Notes: a model not told the origin generated them from the letters alone. A DNA stretch of 64,000 nucleotides from Vibrio neptunius (GCF_000967495.1 NZ_JXXU01000001.1:186001-250000), one strand, 5' to 3'; positions 36,374 to 45,635 are shown, counted from the first letter of the stretch. Numbers and translations are program-made.

Positions 36374-37096
36374 ATGAACACGCAAATTGAAAATTCTAAA
36401 AGTAAACCAAGCTGGCTGCAAAGACTCTCAAACATACCCTTTACGGTTAATCAAATGGAGCTGATTGTCTTCATCGTGGCCTATGACAAGTCACTCTTCC
36501 CTAAGTCACGTTACCCAGTTGAGACGCTACCCTACTCCATCCAGAAGGCGAACGTTTCACGACAAGCTGAGTTTGTCGCAGGCCGCGTTGCCACCCAAAA
36601 TGCTCTCACTCGTCTTGGAGAGTCACATAAAATAGGCATAAACTTAGATCGTTCTCCCGATTTTCCAGTTCATCTTCACGGCTCAATTTCCCACTGTGAA
36701 AACTACGCGGTTTCAGTGGTAGAGAGGAAAGAAAAGCTGGCGGCTCATCATATTGGCGTCGATATCCAACGTCTCCTTTCAAGTCAAGAAGTGCAAGATA
36801 CCAGCTCATTTATTGCACGAGAACAAGAGATAAACTTGCTCGTTCAAACGGGCCTGAGTCGCAATGAAGCGGTCACTTTATTGTTTTCAGCGAAAGAAGC
36901 ACTCTACAAAGCGATCTACCCTCAAGTTGAGGAGATCCTTGAGTTCGATGTTGTTCGATTAGTGAAAAGTGGTGAGCACTGTTTAATGTTCGAATCGAAC
37001 CAGTACCTGGTTTCGAAGGGAGTTTCTAGGACTTTGGAAAGTCGTTATACATGGTTTCAACAGTGTGTGATTTGTCTATCTAAAGTAGCGGCATAA
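36374..37096 (+). CDS. 4'-phosphopantetheinyl transferase, Sfp/EntD superfamily
   Basis: A 240-residue enzyme that would move the phosphopantetheine arm from CoA onto the serine of the NRPS carrier domains. It has the family motifs GSISHCENYA, GVDIQRL (magnesium-binding D) near residue 135 and FSAKEALYKAIYP near 175. It is transcribed away from fhuC from a shared Fur-controlled region, which ties it to the four carrier domains of the siderophore NRPSs. The ribosome binding site before ATG is weak (TTTAAGAA). Confidence 0.9.
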   Translation: MNTQIENSKSKPSWLQRLSNIPFTVNQMELIVFIVAYDKSLFPKSRYPVETLPYSIQKANVSRQAEFVAGRVATQNALTRLGESHKIGINLDRSPDFPVHLHGSISHCENYAVSVVERKEKLAAHHIGVDIQRLLSSQEVQDTSSFIAREQEINLLVQTGLSRNEAVTLLFSAKEALYKAIYPQVEEILEFDVVRLVKSGEHCLMFESNQYLVSKGVSRTLESRYTWFQQCVICLSKVAA

Positions 37097-37098
37097 AG

Positions 37099-37121
37099 AC
37101 GGCAGTGCTAGCCACTGCCGT
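37099..37121. terminator. Hairpin between convergent PPTase and glycerate kinase genes
   Basis: ACGGCAGTG and CACTGCCGT form a perfect 9-base stem with loop CTAGC just after the PPTase stop. No T-run follows on either strand, so it may be a factor-dependent or weak bidirectional terminator. Confidence 0.55.
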
Positions 37122-37132
37122 ATTCGCTGAAC

Positions 37133-38269
37133 CTAATGACTTATCTGATAAGTCCGAGCCACATTTTCTGCAACGTTGGCTAGATTACTTGCCGCTTCAT
37201 GAAACGCCTCTTGCAGTGACATTGGTCTAGGTAAACAGGCATAAACAGCATCAATACCATGCTCGTAGACCGCTTGAAAATGACTTCCGGTACATCCTGC
37301 AATGGCTATAACGGGAAGATTAAATTGCTTAGCGAGTTTCGCTACACCCACAGGAGTTTTTCCATGAACCGTTTGGTCGTCAATTTTGCCTTCACCAGTG
37401 ATCACTAAATTTGCGCCAATCAATTTCGATTCTAGATTAACCGTATCTAAAACAATCTCTATGCCGGGTTTTAAAACCGCATTTGCGTAGCCAAGCAAAG
37501 CCGCGCCCATTCCACCAGCGGCACCAGCACCAGCCGCAGTAAGCACATCAACACCAACATTTTTTTTTGTTACTTGGCCAAAAATCTCTAAAGATTGATC
37601 CAGCAAGGTCACATCTTGCTCAGTTGCCCCTTTTTGTGGCCCAAAGACAGCGGATGCACCTAGAGCACCACAAAGAGGGTTGTCTACATCACATGCGACG
37701 ACGACTTCACATTGGTGTAGTCGCGGATCCAGCTTGGAAGTATCAACCCTTGCTAGGTTCGCTAGGTTTGCACCGCCAACAGGCACAAACTCTTCACCTG
37801 TTTTATCTATAAAGGTAACGCCTAATGCAGCAAGCATTCCTGCACCAGCATCATTAGTCGCACTGCCACCCAATCCGACAATTAGTCTACTAACTCCTTG
37901 ACTTAACGCGTGCTTAATCAGTTCACCGGTACCAAAGCTAGATGTAATTTTAGGGTCTCGCTTTTCTGCAGGAACAAGGTGTAAGCCACTTGCCTCTGCA
38001 ATTTCGATCACCGCGGTTTTGCCGTCACCCAGCACACCATAACAAGCTTGCACAGTCTCACCCAATGGTCCTGTTGTCTCAGTGAACACTTTTTGTCCTG
38101 ATGTAGCGTCTATTAAAGATTGAACTGTTCCTTCGCCACCATCTGCCACTGGCACTTTTAAAAACTCAGCATCAGGCCATACTCTTTCCAATCCCATCTG
38201 TATTGATTGAGCCACTTCTACTGCGGTCAAACTTTCTTTAAATGAGTCTGGTGCAATCACAATCTTCAT
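37133..38269 (-). CDS. garK: Glycerate 2-kinase, GarK/GlxK family
   Basis: A 378-residue kinase opening with MKIVIAPDSFKESLTAVEVA, the exact family start, then VPVADGGEGTVQSL, GLGGSATNDAGAGML and VITGEGKIDDQTVHGKTPVGVA. It phosphorylates glycerate, the end product of glucarate, galactarate or glyoxylate breakdown, feeding glycolysis. It follows the CdaR regulator gene (122-base gap) on the same strand, in keeping with sugar-diacid or glycerate control. No diacid dehydratase or aldolase genes are nearby, so the inducing substrate is not settled. Confidence 0.93.
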   Translation of the reverse strand: MKIVIAPDSFKESLTAVEVAQSIQMGLERVWPDAEFLKVPVADGGEGTVQSLIDATSGQKVFTETTGPLGETVQACYGVLGDGKTAVIEIAEASGLHLVPAEKRDPKITSSFGTGELIKHALSQGVSRLIVGLGGSATNDAGAGMLAALGVTFIDKTGEEFVPVGGANLANLARVDTSKLDPRLHQCEVVVACDVDNPLCGALGASAVFGPQKGATEQDVTLLDQSLEIFGQVTKKNVGVDVLTAAGAGAAGGMGAALLGYANAVLKPGIEIVLDTVNLESKLIGANLVITGEGKIDDQTVHGKTPVGVAKLAKQFNLPVIAIAGCTGSHFQAVYEHGIDAVYACLPRPMSLQEAFHEAASNLANVAENVARTYQISH

Positions 38270-38330
38270 ACTGGCTTAATCCTTTCTACTACCGGCGACA
38301 GAAATTATGTAACAAAGCCAGCGCTGAGTC

Positions 38331-38391
38331 ATTGTGCAAATACACAACAAAATAAATTAAATTAAACTTATTTATGGTTAAAATGCACAAT
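38331..38391. promoter_or_regulatory. Candidate CdaR-type operator pair before glycerate kinase
   Basis: ATTGTGCA (38331-38338) and TGCACAAT (38384-38391) are inverted copies of one 8-base word, 45 bases apart, in the short gap between cdaR and the kinase gene; AT-rich sequence lies between. They could be sites for the neighbouring regulator. Known CdaR sites were not available to compare. Confidence 0.35.
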
Positions 38392-39495
38392 TCAATTAAG
38401 TTTACCAAGTTGAATGGCCAAATAAAGCTGCGCCATATGAGAGAAATCTGTTGTTTCAAATCCTGTGATTTCAGTGATCTTGTCTAAACGGTATTTAAGA
38501 GTATTCCGATGGATAAACAATTTAGCTGCCGTACCATTTGCGCTGCCATTGGCATCAAAGTAGGCCTCCAAGGTCGCGGTAAGCTGGCCTGATTTATCAT
38601 GTTCGGCCAACATCTCTGTCATTTGTGACAGTTGCTTTCCCTGCCAGGTTCCGTGCAACGGCGCTAACAAAACAGGCAATTGATAGTCATCGAGAAGGTA
38701 CACTGTGTCCTTAGGACGCGCCGCTTTCCCTATTTTCATTACCTGAAGCGCGGACTGGCAAGCAGTTTGCCATTCCTCAAGACTGTGAGCAAATTTACCC
38801 GTTGATACCTTTAAATTTCGACATGGTGTTTGCTCTAACCAGTGAAACCACTCATTCACGCTATCCGAGCTTAAAGGCTGTTCTGTTGGAACAAAGATGA
38901 TTAAATGGCGTGATGACAAATGTGCACAAAGGTGATGACCCGGCTTTTGATAAAGACGTTCTGTGAGTGCTACTGTGGAACTGTCTTGAGTAGGCATTTC
39001 GACAAGGAGCAGATCCCATGAGCTACTCGGATCCACCGAGATTTGTTCAGCCCCATCTCGCATTTCGCAAGGAGAAAGGCGCCCTGCAAGACAGGCTAAT
39101 ATGAACTCATCTCTATATCGTCTATCACGTTGAACTTTCTCCAACAAGTCCGCTTGGTCGATGATTAGTTCAGCCGTCATTGCTACAAGTTCAGCCATAC
39201 CACGAATCTGATTAGGTTCCCCAGTGATACCAACCACACCTAGAATTGTATTTTTATGTTTGAGCAGAAGGTTAACACCGGGTCTAACGCCAGAGAGGAG
39301 TTTGCAATCTTCAGTGGTCACTTCGACTGAAGCTTTTCTGCTTAATGCCAACAATGCCCCATCATGTGTCTGACCAATACGCGAGCTTTCTCCACTTGCG
39401 ACCACAAGACCTGCATTGTTCATCACATTAATGTTGTAGCCAATAATCGGCATTGTGCGATCAACAATTCGTTGAGCGAGTTGAGCATCTAGCAT
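38392..39495 (-). CDS. cdaR: CdaR/SdaR-family sugar diacid regulator
   Basis: A 367-residue transcription activator. The N-terminal diacid-recognition domain starts MLDAQLAQRIVDRTMPIIGYNINVMN (typical of CdaR), a variable middle part follows, and a PucR-type helix-turn-helix closes the protein (LEAYFDANGSANGTAAKLFIHRNTLKYRLDKI, near residues 305-345). In E. coli CdaR activates glucarate, galactarate and glycerate use. It lies directly upstream of the glycerate kinase gene on the same strand, its likely target. Confidence 0.9.
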   Translation of the reverse strand: MLDAQLAQRIVDRTMPIIGYNINVMNNAGLVVASGESSRIGQTHDGALLALSRKASVEVTTEDCKLLSGVRPGVNLLLKHKNTILGVVGITGEPNQIRGMAELVAMTAELIIDQADLLEKVQRDRRYRDEFILACLAGRLSPCEMRDGAEQISVDPSSSWDLLLVEMPTQDSSTVALTERLYQKPGHHLCAHLSSRHLIIFVPTEQPLSSDSVNEWFHWLEQTPCRNLKVSTGKFAHSLEEWQTACQSALQVMKIGKAARPKDTVYLLDDYQLPVLLAPLHGTWQGKQLSQMTEMLAEHDKSGQLTATLEAYFDANGSANGTAAKLFIHRNTLKYRLDKITEITGFETTDFSHMAQLYLAIQLGKLN

Positions 39496-39796
39496 GATCT
39501 TCCCTGAACTCTCTTATATTTGTATTTGAGAGAGTCTGACAGATCTATAACTTTGCTCCTACAAGATTTTTATTGTTTTGCAAAAAAGTGACAAACGCCC
39601 CCCTCTCGGCGATTGTACTGGTTTGCTTTCCTACCAAAACGAAGATTCATCAGTTTTGATTGCCTGCTTTACGACATAATTTGGGTCTTTAAAGACCTCA
39701 ACAAAGCTAAATACATATAATTTAATCATATTTTAATAACAATAACGCTCTCAAAAATTAATATATCAAACATTGATTTTTAATTAGGTAAAAACA
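39496..39796. other. Gene-less region with a 14-base palindrome
   Basis: This 301-base divergent region separates cdaR from a small plus-strand gene. It holds GGTCTTTAAAGACC, a perfect 14-base palindrome at 39684-39697, and becomes very AT-rich after 39720, as expected of a promoter region for the gene at 39797. Nothing else was recognised. Confidence 0.4.
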
Positions 39797-39985
39797 ATGA
39801 AAACTCTAATATGCCGTTCTACTCAGTCATTTTTGGATATGTGTGATAATAAACTCGTTGCAGGTGCAAATGTACACTGCACGTTTAAATTGCTAAAAGA
39901 TGATGCTGCATGGATGCAAGACTATTTAATTGAAAAAGGAGGAAGGACGCTTTCTGTAACATCATTTCTTCAGACATTTAAATAA
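39797..39985 (+). CDS. Small hypothetical protein, 62 residues
   Basis: Not recognised. The product starts MKTLICRSTQSFLDMCDNK and ends VTSFLQTFK; it has three cysteines (residues 6, 16 and 27), is soluble and has no signal peptide. Support for being real: a TAGG sequence about eight bases before ATG, an AT-rich promoter region, and a hairpin with a T-run 23 bases after the stop on the same strand. It is an isolated gene between cdaR (divergent) and the ToxR-like pair. Confidence 0.5.
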   Translation: MKTLICRSTQSFLDMCDNKLVAGANVHCTFKLLKDDAAWMQDYLIEKGGRTLSVTSFLQTFK

Positions 39986-40007
39986 TTAAAATATTTATGA
40001 TTTTTAA

Positions 40008-40048
40008 GGGGCTTCATTTCGTTCCCCCATTTCCGAAGCCCTATTTTT
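40008..40048 (+). terminator. Terminator-like hairpin after the 62-residue gene
   Basis: GGGCTTC (40009-40015) and GAAGCCC (40035-40041) pair across a 19-base loop and are followed by TATTTTTAA. The loop is long but the position fits termination of the small gene. Confidence 0.6.
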
Positions 40049-40265
40049 AATCAGTTTGTCGTAAATACGTCAGAAATACCATAATTAAGCTCTACATATC
40101 GTTACAAAGCCTATCTAAGTATAGCGCTATGATTGTGCATCAGATCACTAAACAAGTACATAATTATACTAATTTAGATATAAATTACTCTTCATTTATC
40201 AAAATAATAATTAAAACATAAAATGATAAATACGATTAATACATGTTACTTTAAAAGGAAAAAAT

Positions 40266-40877
40266 ATGACAAAACAATATATAGACAGTTTTCGTATTCC
40301 TGTTGGTAACTGCGTTCTCTGTCGAAGCGACACAGGTGCGGAAATAGTATTAGATACAAACAAATCCTTTTCTATCACTCTCCCAGAGAGTAGCGTACTG
40401 AAGAAACTGATAGCTGAAAAAGATAGCGTCGTAAGCAAAGATGACTTAATTTCTGAAGCGTGGGGAAGACCAGATATTATTGGCCCCAATTCTCTCCCCG
40501 TAGCCATCACAAACTTAAGAAAAGTCCTAGAGATGGACAACATAAAAATCGTCAATGTTCCAAGGAAAGGTTATCGCCTAGATTTATCTGAACATGAACC
40601 GACATTGGAACCTATTGAAGAAGAAAGCAATAATATTAACCTTGGAATCTCAGGGTCTATATCAAAAGTCAAACTATACCTATGCTTTATATCGACTATA
40701 GTTACTGTTTATAGCATTTTCTATATTGCTTTCTCGTGGGTGAATCTTGATTGCTATACAGACAGTCAAACCACTGTATGTACTATTGAGGGGGAGGACT
40801 TCAATCCTCAAATAATGAACAACAAGTCAGGTCGTTATTTTTACTCGTCACAATCTGGCCTTATGGAGGTAGAGTAA
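40266..40877 (+). CDS. ToxR-like transmembrane winged-helix regulator
   Basis: A 203-residue membrane-bound transcription factor. Residues about 20-108 form an OmpR/ToxR-type winged helix (LISEAWGRPDIIGPNSLPVAITNLRKVL and VPRKGYRLDL are the recognition helix and wing). A linker, one transmembrane helix (about 134-157) and a very short periplasmic tail of about 46 residues with cysteines at 163 and 172 follow. There is no receiver domain. AAGGA lies six bases before ATG. The next gene starts one base after its stop and encodes a small membrane protein, the layout of ToxR/ToxS and VtrA/VtrC. Ligand and targets are unknown; it is smaller than ToxR. Confidence 0.85.
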   Translation: MTKQYIDSFRIPVGNCVLCRSDTGAEIVLDTNKSFSITLPESSVLKKLIAEKDSVVSKDDLISEAWGRPDIIGPNSLPVAITNLRKVLEMDNIKIVNVPRKGYRLDLSEHEPTLEPIEEESNNINLGISGSISKVKLYLCFISTIVTVYSIFYIAFSWVNLDCYTDSQTTVCTIEGEDFNPQIMNNKSGRYFYSSQSGLMEVE

Positions 40878-40878
40878 A

Positions 40879-41334
40879 GTGGTCAAAAAGCTCGTATCTA
40901 TTTCCTTCGTCGCTATTGGAGCACTATTGCTCGTTATTTCATACGCTTTCTTGAACGGCTCGACCTGCCAGTATTCAATCAGTCTGCATGTTCCAGACGA
41001 TGAAAGAGACGTTTTTATGACCTGCTACCGAGGCAAGGTCGTCGCTCTGCAAACCAAGCAAGACCAACAAGGGAACTTCTTATCTAAATGGAAAGTTGAA
41101 GCGAGACAATTGAGAATTGGTGAGCAAACTATCTATTTCGTTTACTCAAGGACAAAGCTCATTGATGACAAACAAGAGGACACCAATGACCACTACAATC
41201 AAATATCCTCCGGCTATAGTTTTTTATTCTACCGCTTGATACGCCAAGGTAATGATATTTATATATTTCAGTCTTTTCCACGCTTCTACATTCACAAAGG
41301 ACAAATTGAAGGAAAACTTGATTTCTGGGAGTAA
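40879..41334 (+). CDS. Small membrane partner protein of the ToxR-like regulator
   Basis: A 151-residue protein with an N-terminal membrane anchor (residues 5-25) and a periplasmic domain of about 120 residues with cysteines at 30 and 49 and a high share of aromatic and beta-forming residues. It starts with GTG at 40879, with GGAGG nine bases upstream inside the regulator gene. Size, topology and position match ToxS and VtrC, which bind the periplasmic tail of their regulator and form a sensor for ligands such as bile salts. I do not recognise the sequence itself as either one. The function is inferred from layout. Confidence 0.65.
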   Translation: MVKKLVSISFVAIGALLLVISYAFLNGSTCQYSISLHVPDDERDVFMTCYRGKVVALQTKQDQQGNFLSKWKVEARQLRIGEQTIYFVYSRTKLIDDKQEDTNDHYNQISSGYSFLFYRLIRQGNDIYIFQSFPRFYIHKGQIEGKLDFWE

Positions 41335-41361
41335 CACCCGTACGTTTAGCAGGGTGGCGGA

Positions 41362-42288
41362 TTACCCTGCTTCGCCAGAAAAAGCGTCCATCAAGTGTTC
41401 GAGAAACAAGGTGAGGCGTTTAGGTTGATAATTACGGTCACGATATACAGCATAAAGTTCAGAGTCATTCACAGACGAGATGGGTTTAAAGTCGACGCGA
41501 AAGTCTGGTAACAGGACGCGCAATCTCCCCGCACTAACATCAGCTTCGATATCTAATCTCGATTTTAGCGCAATACCAGCGCCTTCCCTAGCCCAGCAAC
41601 GTATCACCTCACCATCATCCGAGCAACGAAAGCTCGATATTTGCTGGGACAAACTCGACTTGGACTCTCTATGCTGAAAGTACCACAGCTTCATTTCCTG
41701 TTCGTTGCGCAGTAAAGATAAACATTGGTGTAACTGAAGTTGTTTAGGGTCACTCAGCAAACCGAAACGGTCAATATAAGCAGGAGAAGCGACTAAAACA
41801 CGCTCGCTCACGGCCAGTTTTCTGGCAATCATTCCACTATCTGGAGGAGAACCATAACGAATCTGAACATCGACGTTGCTTTCCGACAAGCTAGATAAAT
41901 TATCATGTAACAATAGATGAGGCACAACTTTGGGATATAGGTGCTGAAAGGTATCGATAGCGGGCATCACAAACTGCTTTCCAATATCTTTGGGGGCTGA
42001 AATTCGGATTAGTCCTTCCACCTGAACGACCGTGTTTTGCAATTTTGCTTCCGCTTCACGAACACTTTCTAATATCTGCAAGCAAGAATCATAATAGCTG
42101 TGACCAGAATCTGTTAAAGCAACATGGCGAGTGCTGCGGTTGAGAAGCTTTACGCCATGCCTCTCTTCAAGGGCTTGAAGCCTTGCGGTTACACTTGCCG
42201 GCGACAACCCCATCTCCCTACCTGCACTTGCTAACCCTTGATGCTTTATAATCAGGGTGAATAACTCCATATCCGCCAACTTATCCAT
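41362..42288 (-). CDS. LysR-family transcriptional regulator
   Basis: A 308-residue LysR regulator. The N-terminal helix-turn-helix is MDKLADMELFTLIIKHQGLASAGREMGLSPASVTARLQALEERHGVKLLNRSTRHVALT, here split over residues 1-60, and an effector-binding domain follows. It looks like the CrgA/DsdC-like large subgroup with no clear substrate. ATG 42288 gives the standard length and has GAGAG upstream; the frame runs on to 42399. A perfect 18-base palindrome lies 53 bases upstream. There is no recognisable divergent target gene. Confidence 0.88.
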   Translation of the reverse strand: MDKLADMELFTLIIKHQGLASAGREMGLSPASVTARLQALEERHGVKLLNRSTRHVALTDSGHSYYDSCLQILESVREAEAKLQNTVVQVEGLIRISAPKDIGKQFVMPAIDTFQHLYPKVVPHLLLHDNLSSLSESNVDVQIRYGSPPDSGMIARKLAVSERVLVASPAYIDRFGLLSDPKQLQLHQCLSLLRNEQEMKLWYFQHRESKSSLSQQISSFRCSDDGEVIRCWAREGAGIALKSRLDIEADVSAGRLRVLLPDFRVDFKPISSVNDSELYAVYRDRNYQPKRLTLFLEHLMDAFSGEAG

Positions 42289-42340
42289 TTTCTCTCTCAC
42301 CATTGTTTTTAGTTTTGGTAAAAAATAGAGCATTTTTAAG

Positions 42341-42358
42341 TGATTATTATAATAATCA
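42341..42358. promoter_or_regulatory. Perfect 18-base palindrome upstream of the LysR gene
   Basis: TGATTATTATAATAATCA reads the same on both strands. It is 53-70 bases before the LysR ATG, where LysR proteins often bind to control themselves. It is AT-only except at the ends, so chance symmetry is possible. Confidence 0.4.
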
Positions 42359-42970
42359 AAAACCACATAATGTAACCCCATGGTGAATTTTAAACACACC
42401 CTCTAGGACTGGATGTTCGCTATATCTGTACGTAGGTTTGGCACTGCTTAATCTTCATTGCCGAAATATGAACCGAGTACCTGTTCCGTGGACATCAGTA
42501 AACGCTACATAGGTTGTCATGCATCGCCTACACTTAAACAACGATATTCTTCGGACATACTCATTCTACCTATCTTGCCATGCGAAATAAAAAGCCTGTC
42601 TTACTATCAATGTCGTGGTTCACTTTTGCGTCAAACGGTTCCATTTTAGTGATATGCAGAGTCAAAGTTGGGTTTATCTTTGGGCCTTTTATGCACTAGT
42701 TAGGTGGCTTAATTGGCTTACGCGGTACGTACTATTGGACAGCACAAAGTCCTATTTGTCCAGTGTGACAAACTTTATTTTCAATGTCACTCAGTCGCCA
42801 ACCTTCCAGCATTGAAATGGTCTGTCATCAAGCACAGTATTGAAGGGCAGGAACTCGCTATAAGAGTCAATTTCTCAGCCTTGAAATATCTGGAGGGGCT
42901 ATCCAATAACGTTTATCTTAGAGTTGCGTTGCAGGCTCGTGGCAACATCGCGATATGATCATCGATTAAA
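42359..42970. other. Gene-less region between LysR gene and tnaA terminator
   Basis: About 610 bases with no convincing gene. Three short plus-strand frames (42458-42649, 42615-42815, 42713-42958) overlap one another, lack good ribosome binding sites and encode nothing recognised. The base composition is mixed rather than AT-rich, unlike a plain promoter region, so a decayed gene is possible. Confidence 0.35.
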
Positions 42971-42994
42971 ATAAAAGCCGACTCATGGTCGGCT
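42971..42994 (-). terminator. Terminator after tnaA
   Basis: On the minus strand AGCCGAC and GTCGGCT form a perfect 7-base stem with a 5-base loop, followed by TTTATTTTAAT, starting nine bases after the tryptophanase stop. Confidence 0.85.
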
Positions 42995-43002
42995 GTTGTT
43001 AT

Positions 43003-44466
43003 CTATACTGGCTCGAACTCTGCGTTAAAATGCCTCAAAACAGGAGGTTCATAGGTAAACTTCAAGCCAGTCATACTTGGCGCTCTTTCTTTCACTTCTT
43101 TGAAGGCATCAATCACATAATCGAGATGCGCTTGAGTGTATGTTGCCCGCGGCACAGCAAGCCGCAGTAGTTCCGTAGGACAAGGCAATTGCTCTCCTGT
43201 TTCTGGATCTCTGCCCAGCAGTAGCGAACCAATTTCAGCGCCACGTATTCCTGCGGTCTTGAATAGCTCACACGCTAATACATGGCCGGGGAATTGATCC
43301 GACGGAATATGAGGTAAGATCTTGCTCGCATTGATAAAAGCAGCATGTCCCCCAGCTTGTTGGCACTCGATCCCCAGACTTTCCAGTCCATCAACCAAAT
43401 AACGAATTTGCTGTAGTCGAGACGCCAGCCATTCTTCACGCATACCGTCATAGAGACCTACAGCCAATCGCTCCATAGCTCCGCCTTCAAGGCCACCATA
43501 TGTCGGAAATCCCTCTTGTAGGACGCATAACGTTCGACATTCTTGGAAAACATCAGACAAACGATCGTCTTTGAAACCCAACAGACCGCCCATAGGAACC
43601 ATAGCGTCTTTCTTTGCCGACATTGATAAGATGTCTGCGTATTGAAACGATTCACGCGTGATCTCGGCGATGGTCCAATCTTTGAATTTTGCTTCACGCT
43701 GTTTCACAAAGTAAGCATTCTCTGCGAACCTTGCACAATCCATTACAACAGGTATGTCATAACTTTTTGCAATTTCATAAACGGCTTTTAGGTTAGCGAT
43801 AGAGACAGGCTGCCCACCCGCAGAGTTACAGGTAATAGTGCTCACAATGTAGGGGACATTTTTGGCACCAATGTCCTCTATAGAAAAGACGAGCTTTTCA
43901 ATATCAAAGTTGCCTTTAAAATCCGCTTCTACTGATGTATCAAACGCTTGTTCTGTCGGAACATTGACCACTCTACAACCATGTCGTTGGGTATGACCTT
44001 GGGTGGTATCGAAGAAATAGTTTGAGATCGCAGCCATATGCTGTCGCTCTAGACCTTTTTCTCGCTCACGTTTGTTAATTAATGCTGGCACATAAAGCTG
44101 CTCAGAACCACGCCCTTGGTGAGTTGGAATAGTATGTCGATATCCAAAAATATCCTCAACTGCTTCCTTCAACACAAAATAGCTTCGGCTGCCACTGTAT
44201 GCTTCATCACCTTTCAGTGTCGCTGCCTGCATGTTTTGGGTCACAGAGCCAGTTCCACTATCAGTGAGAAGATCAATAAATACGTAGTCGCTATCCAGTA
44301 AAAACGGATTGTAGCCAACTCTTTTTAAAGCTTCCTCTCGCTCTTGACGCGTGGTTTTACGTACAGGTTCAACCACTCGGATCCGATAGGGTTCAGGCAT
44401 GTAGTCCATACGTTGGTCAGTGCTCTTTACACACTGCGCTTTACAAGATTCTAATCGATTTGGCAT
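43003..44466 (-). CDS. tnaA: Tryptophanase (tryptophan indole-lyase)
   Basis: A 487-residue PLP enzyme splitting tryptophan into indole, pyruvate and ammonia. It follows E. coli TnaA closely: [64 protein letters not shown], and the PLP lysine in [14 protein letters not shown]. These agree with TnaA rather than tyrosine phenol-lyase. It has about 20 extra N-terminal residues; ATG 44466 has AAGG eight bases upstream, the internal ATG at 44409 has none. No tnaC-like leader (Trp plus terminal Pro codon) is seen upstream. An aromatic permease gene lies 4 kb away, not adjacent as tnaB is in E. coli. Confidence 0.93.
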   Translation of the reverse strand: MPNRLESCKAQCVKSTDQRMDYMPEPYRIRVVEPVRKTTRQEREEALKRVGYNPFLLDSDYVFIDLLTDSGTGSVTQNMQAATLKGDEAYSGSRSYFVLKEAVEDIFGYRHTIPTHQGRGSEQLYVPALINKREREKGLERQHMAAISNYFFDTTQGHTQRHGCRVVNVPTEQAFDTSVEADFKGNFDIEKLVFSIEDIGAKNVPYIVSTITCNSAGGQPVSIANLKAVYEIAKSYDIPVVMDCARFAENAYFVKQREAKFKDWTIAEITRESFQYADILSMSAKKDAMVPMGGLLGFKDDRLSDVFQECRTLCVLQEGFPTYGGLEGGAMERLAVGLYDGMREEWLASRLQQIRYLVDGLESLGIECQQAGGHAAFINASKILPHIPSDQFPGHVLACELFKTAGIRGAEIGSLLLGRDPETGEQLPCPTELLRLAVPRATYTQAHLDYVIDAFKEVKERAPSMTGLKFTYEPPVLRHFNAEFEPV

Positions 44467-44678
44467 AGGAATTACCTTCTGTTTATGTTTTTAGTTATTT
44501 AAGCGACTAAGTTGCATATCCTTTAGCCGCTAAATCAAACATAGGGTCGGAAGCTAAATCAGAAGAGTAAGTTATATGTAAATAATTCTTAAATCATCGA
44601 AATTGCCAAGCCTGACTGAAACTAATATCAGTCGTTAGTGAGCCCGATATTCACTTGGTATTGTACGCTTTCCTTCAA

Positions 44679-45614
44679 TCAGCACACTAACCTACCAAGA
44701 CGTTCCTGAATTGCGACTTGGGTTTCTTCAAGCCAAGCATAGCGTTTTGTATATAAGCGTCGCTTAGCTTTCTTCAGTACATTGGGATCCTTTCGGGCAG
44801 GGCACAGAGGTAGCTGATACAAGTACTTTGAAACCTCTACTCCACCATATTCTGCCCATAATTCAGAATAGTTGTACGTGATACTGGAACGCTTAGAACC
44901 TAGATATCTTAACGCTTGGTATACATGGCCTTTATTTGTAATGCCGTACACCGATTCAACACCCCATTCCCGTGCTAGTATCAAAAGCAATTCAAGCATA
45001 AGCGCTTTGGGACGCAACCCATACATTCTTTTCGTCAAATCCTTAATAATTTCGCCACGATCGTTAATGTGGTCACCAGGGCCTTGCAAGGCTCCAATAT
45101 GAATCTCGCGTTTTGGTGAAGACGAAATATTGAAGGCTAAAGTGAATAAGTCATGTTTGTTTTCATCGACCAATTTTAACGCCAAAGAGCCCTCCCTTTC
45201 GGGACCCGCACACAACATTAATCTACAATTATTTACCTCCATCAAACACCACCCCTCTTCAGAATAAAAATCGAGGAATGCGCTTCCATACATGAGGTGC
45301 AGAGTTTGAAAATGCTCATAGATTTTTGCTGCCCTTTGATGAGGGCGCCACTTTAGACAAACAAATGGCTTTAAAGGCTTTTCAAACATCCTCGGGTTGG
45401 TCTCTTTGATGGGGCGAAATTCAGGCTGATCAAACAACTGCTGCATTTGTTGAAGCACATTAGGTTTAAACATTGACCACAAACAAAAACGACCGTTATA
45501 ACGAAGTTTTTTTAACCCACGAATTTCTGGGTACACACTCTCAGCAACGCGAGGGAGGGATTTCAGGAAATGGAAATAGTTTACAGACATAAATTCACTA
45601 ATACTGAGAAGCAT
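44679..45614 (-). CDS. VirK/YbjX family protein (DUF535)
   Basis: A 311-residue protein of the DUF535 family, recognised by the opening RYNGRFCLWSMF-type stretch, LALKLVDENKHDLFTLAF, IGALQGP and the end part GVESVYGITNKGHVYQALRY. VirK/YbjX proteins are linked to virulence or envelope stress in enterics; their activity is not known. It has no signal peptide. The start is unsure: neither ATG 45614 nor ATG 45590 has a clear ribosome binding site. It lies just downstream of ompV on the same strand, past a weak hairpin. Confidence 0.85.
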   Translation of the reverse strand: MLLSISEFMSVNYFHFLKSLPRVAESVYPEIRGLKKLRYNGRFCLWSMFKPNVLQQMQQLFDQPEFRPIKETNPRMFEKPLKPFVCLKWRPHQRAAKIYEHFQTLHLMYGSAFLDFYSEEGWCLMEVNNCRLMLCAGPEREGSLALKLVDENKHDLFTLAFNISSSPKREIHIGALQGPGDHINDRGEIIKDLTKRMYGLRPKALMLELLLILAREWGVESVYGITNKGHVYQALRYLGSKRSSITYNYSELWAEYGGVEVSKYLYQLPLCPARKDPNVLKKAKRRLYTKRYAWLEETQVAIQERLGRLVC

Positions 45615-45635
45615 CGATTAAAACAGAGTAGGTCA

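Noticed and set aside
42458..42958. Three overlapping short plus-strand frames
   Set aside because: No ribosome binding sites, no recognisable products and mutual overlap.
44467..44678. TnaC leader peptide upstream of tnaA
   Set aside because: Reading the frames on the minus strand gave no short peptide with the Trp and terminal Pro of TnaC.
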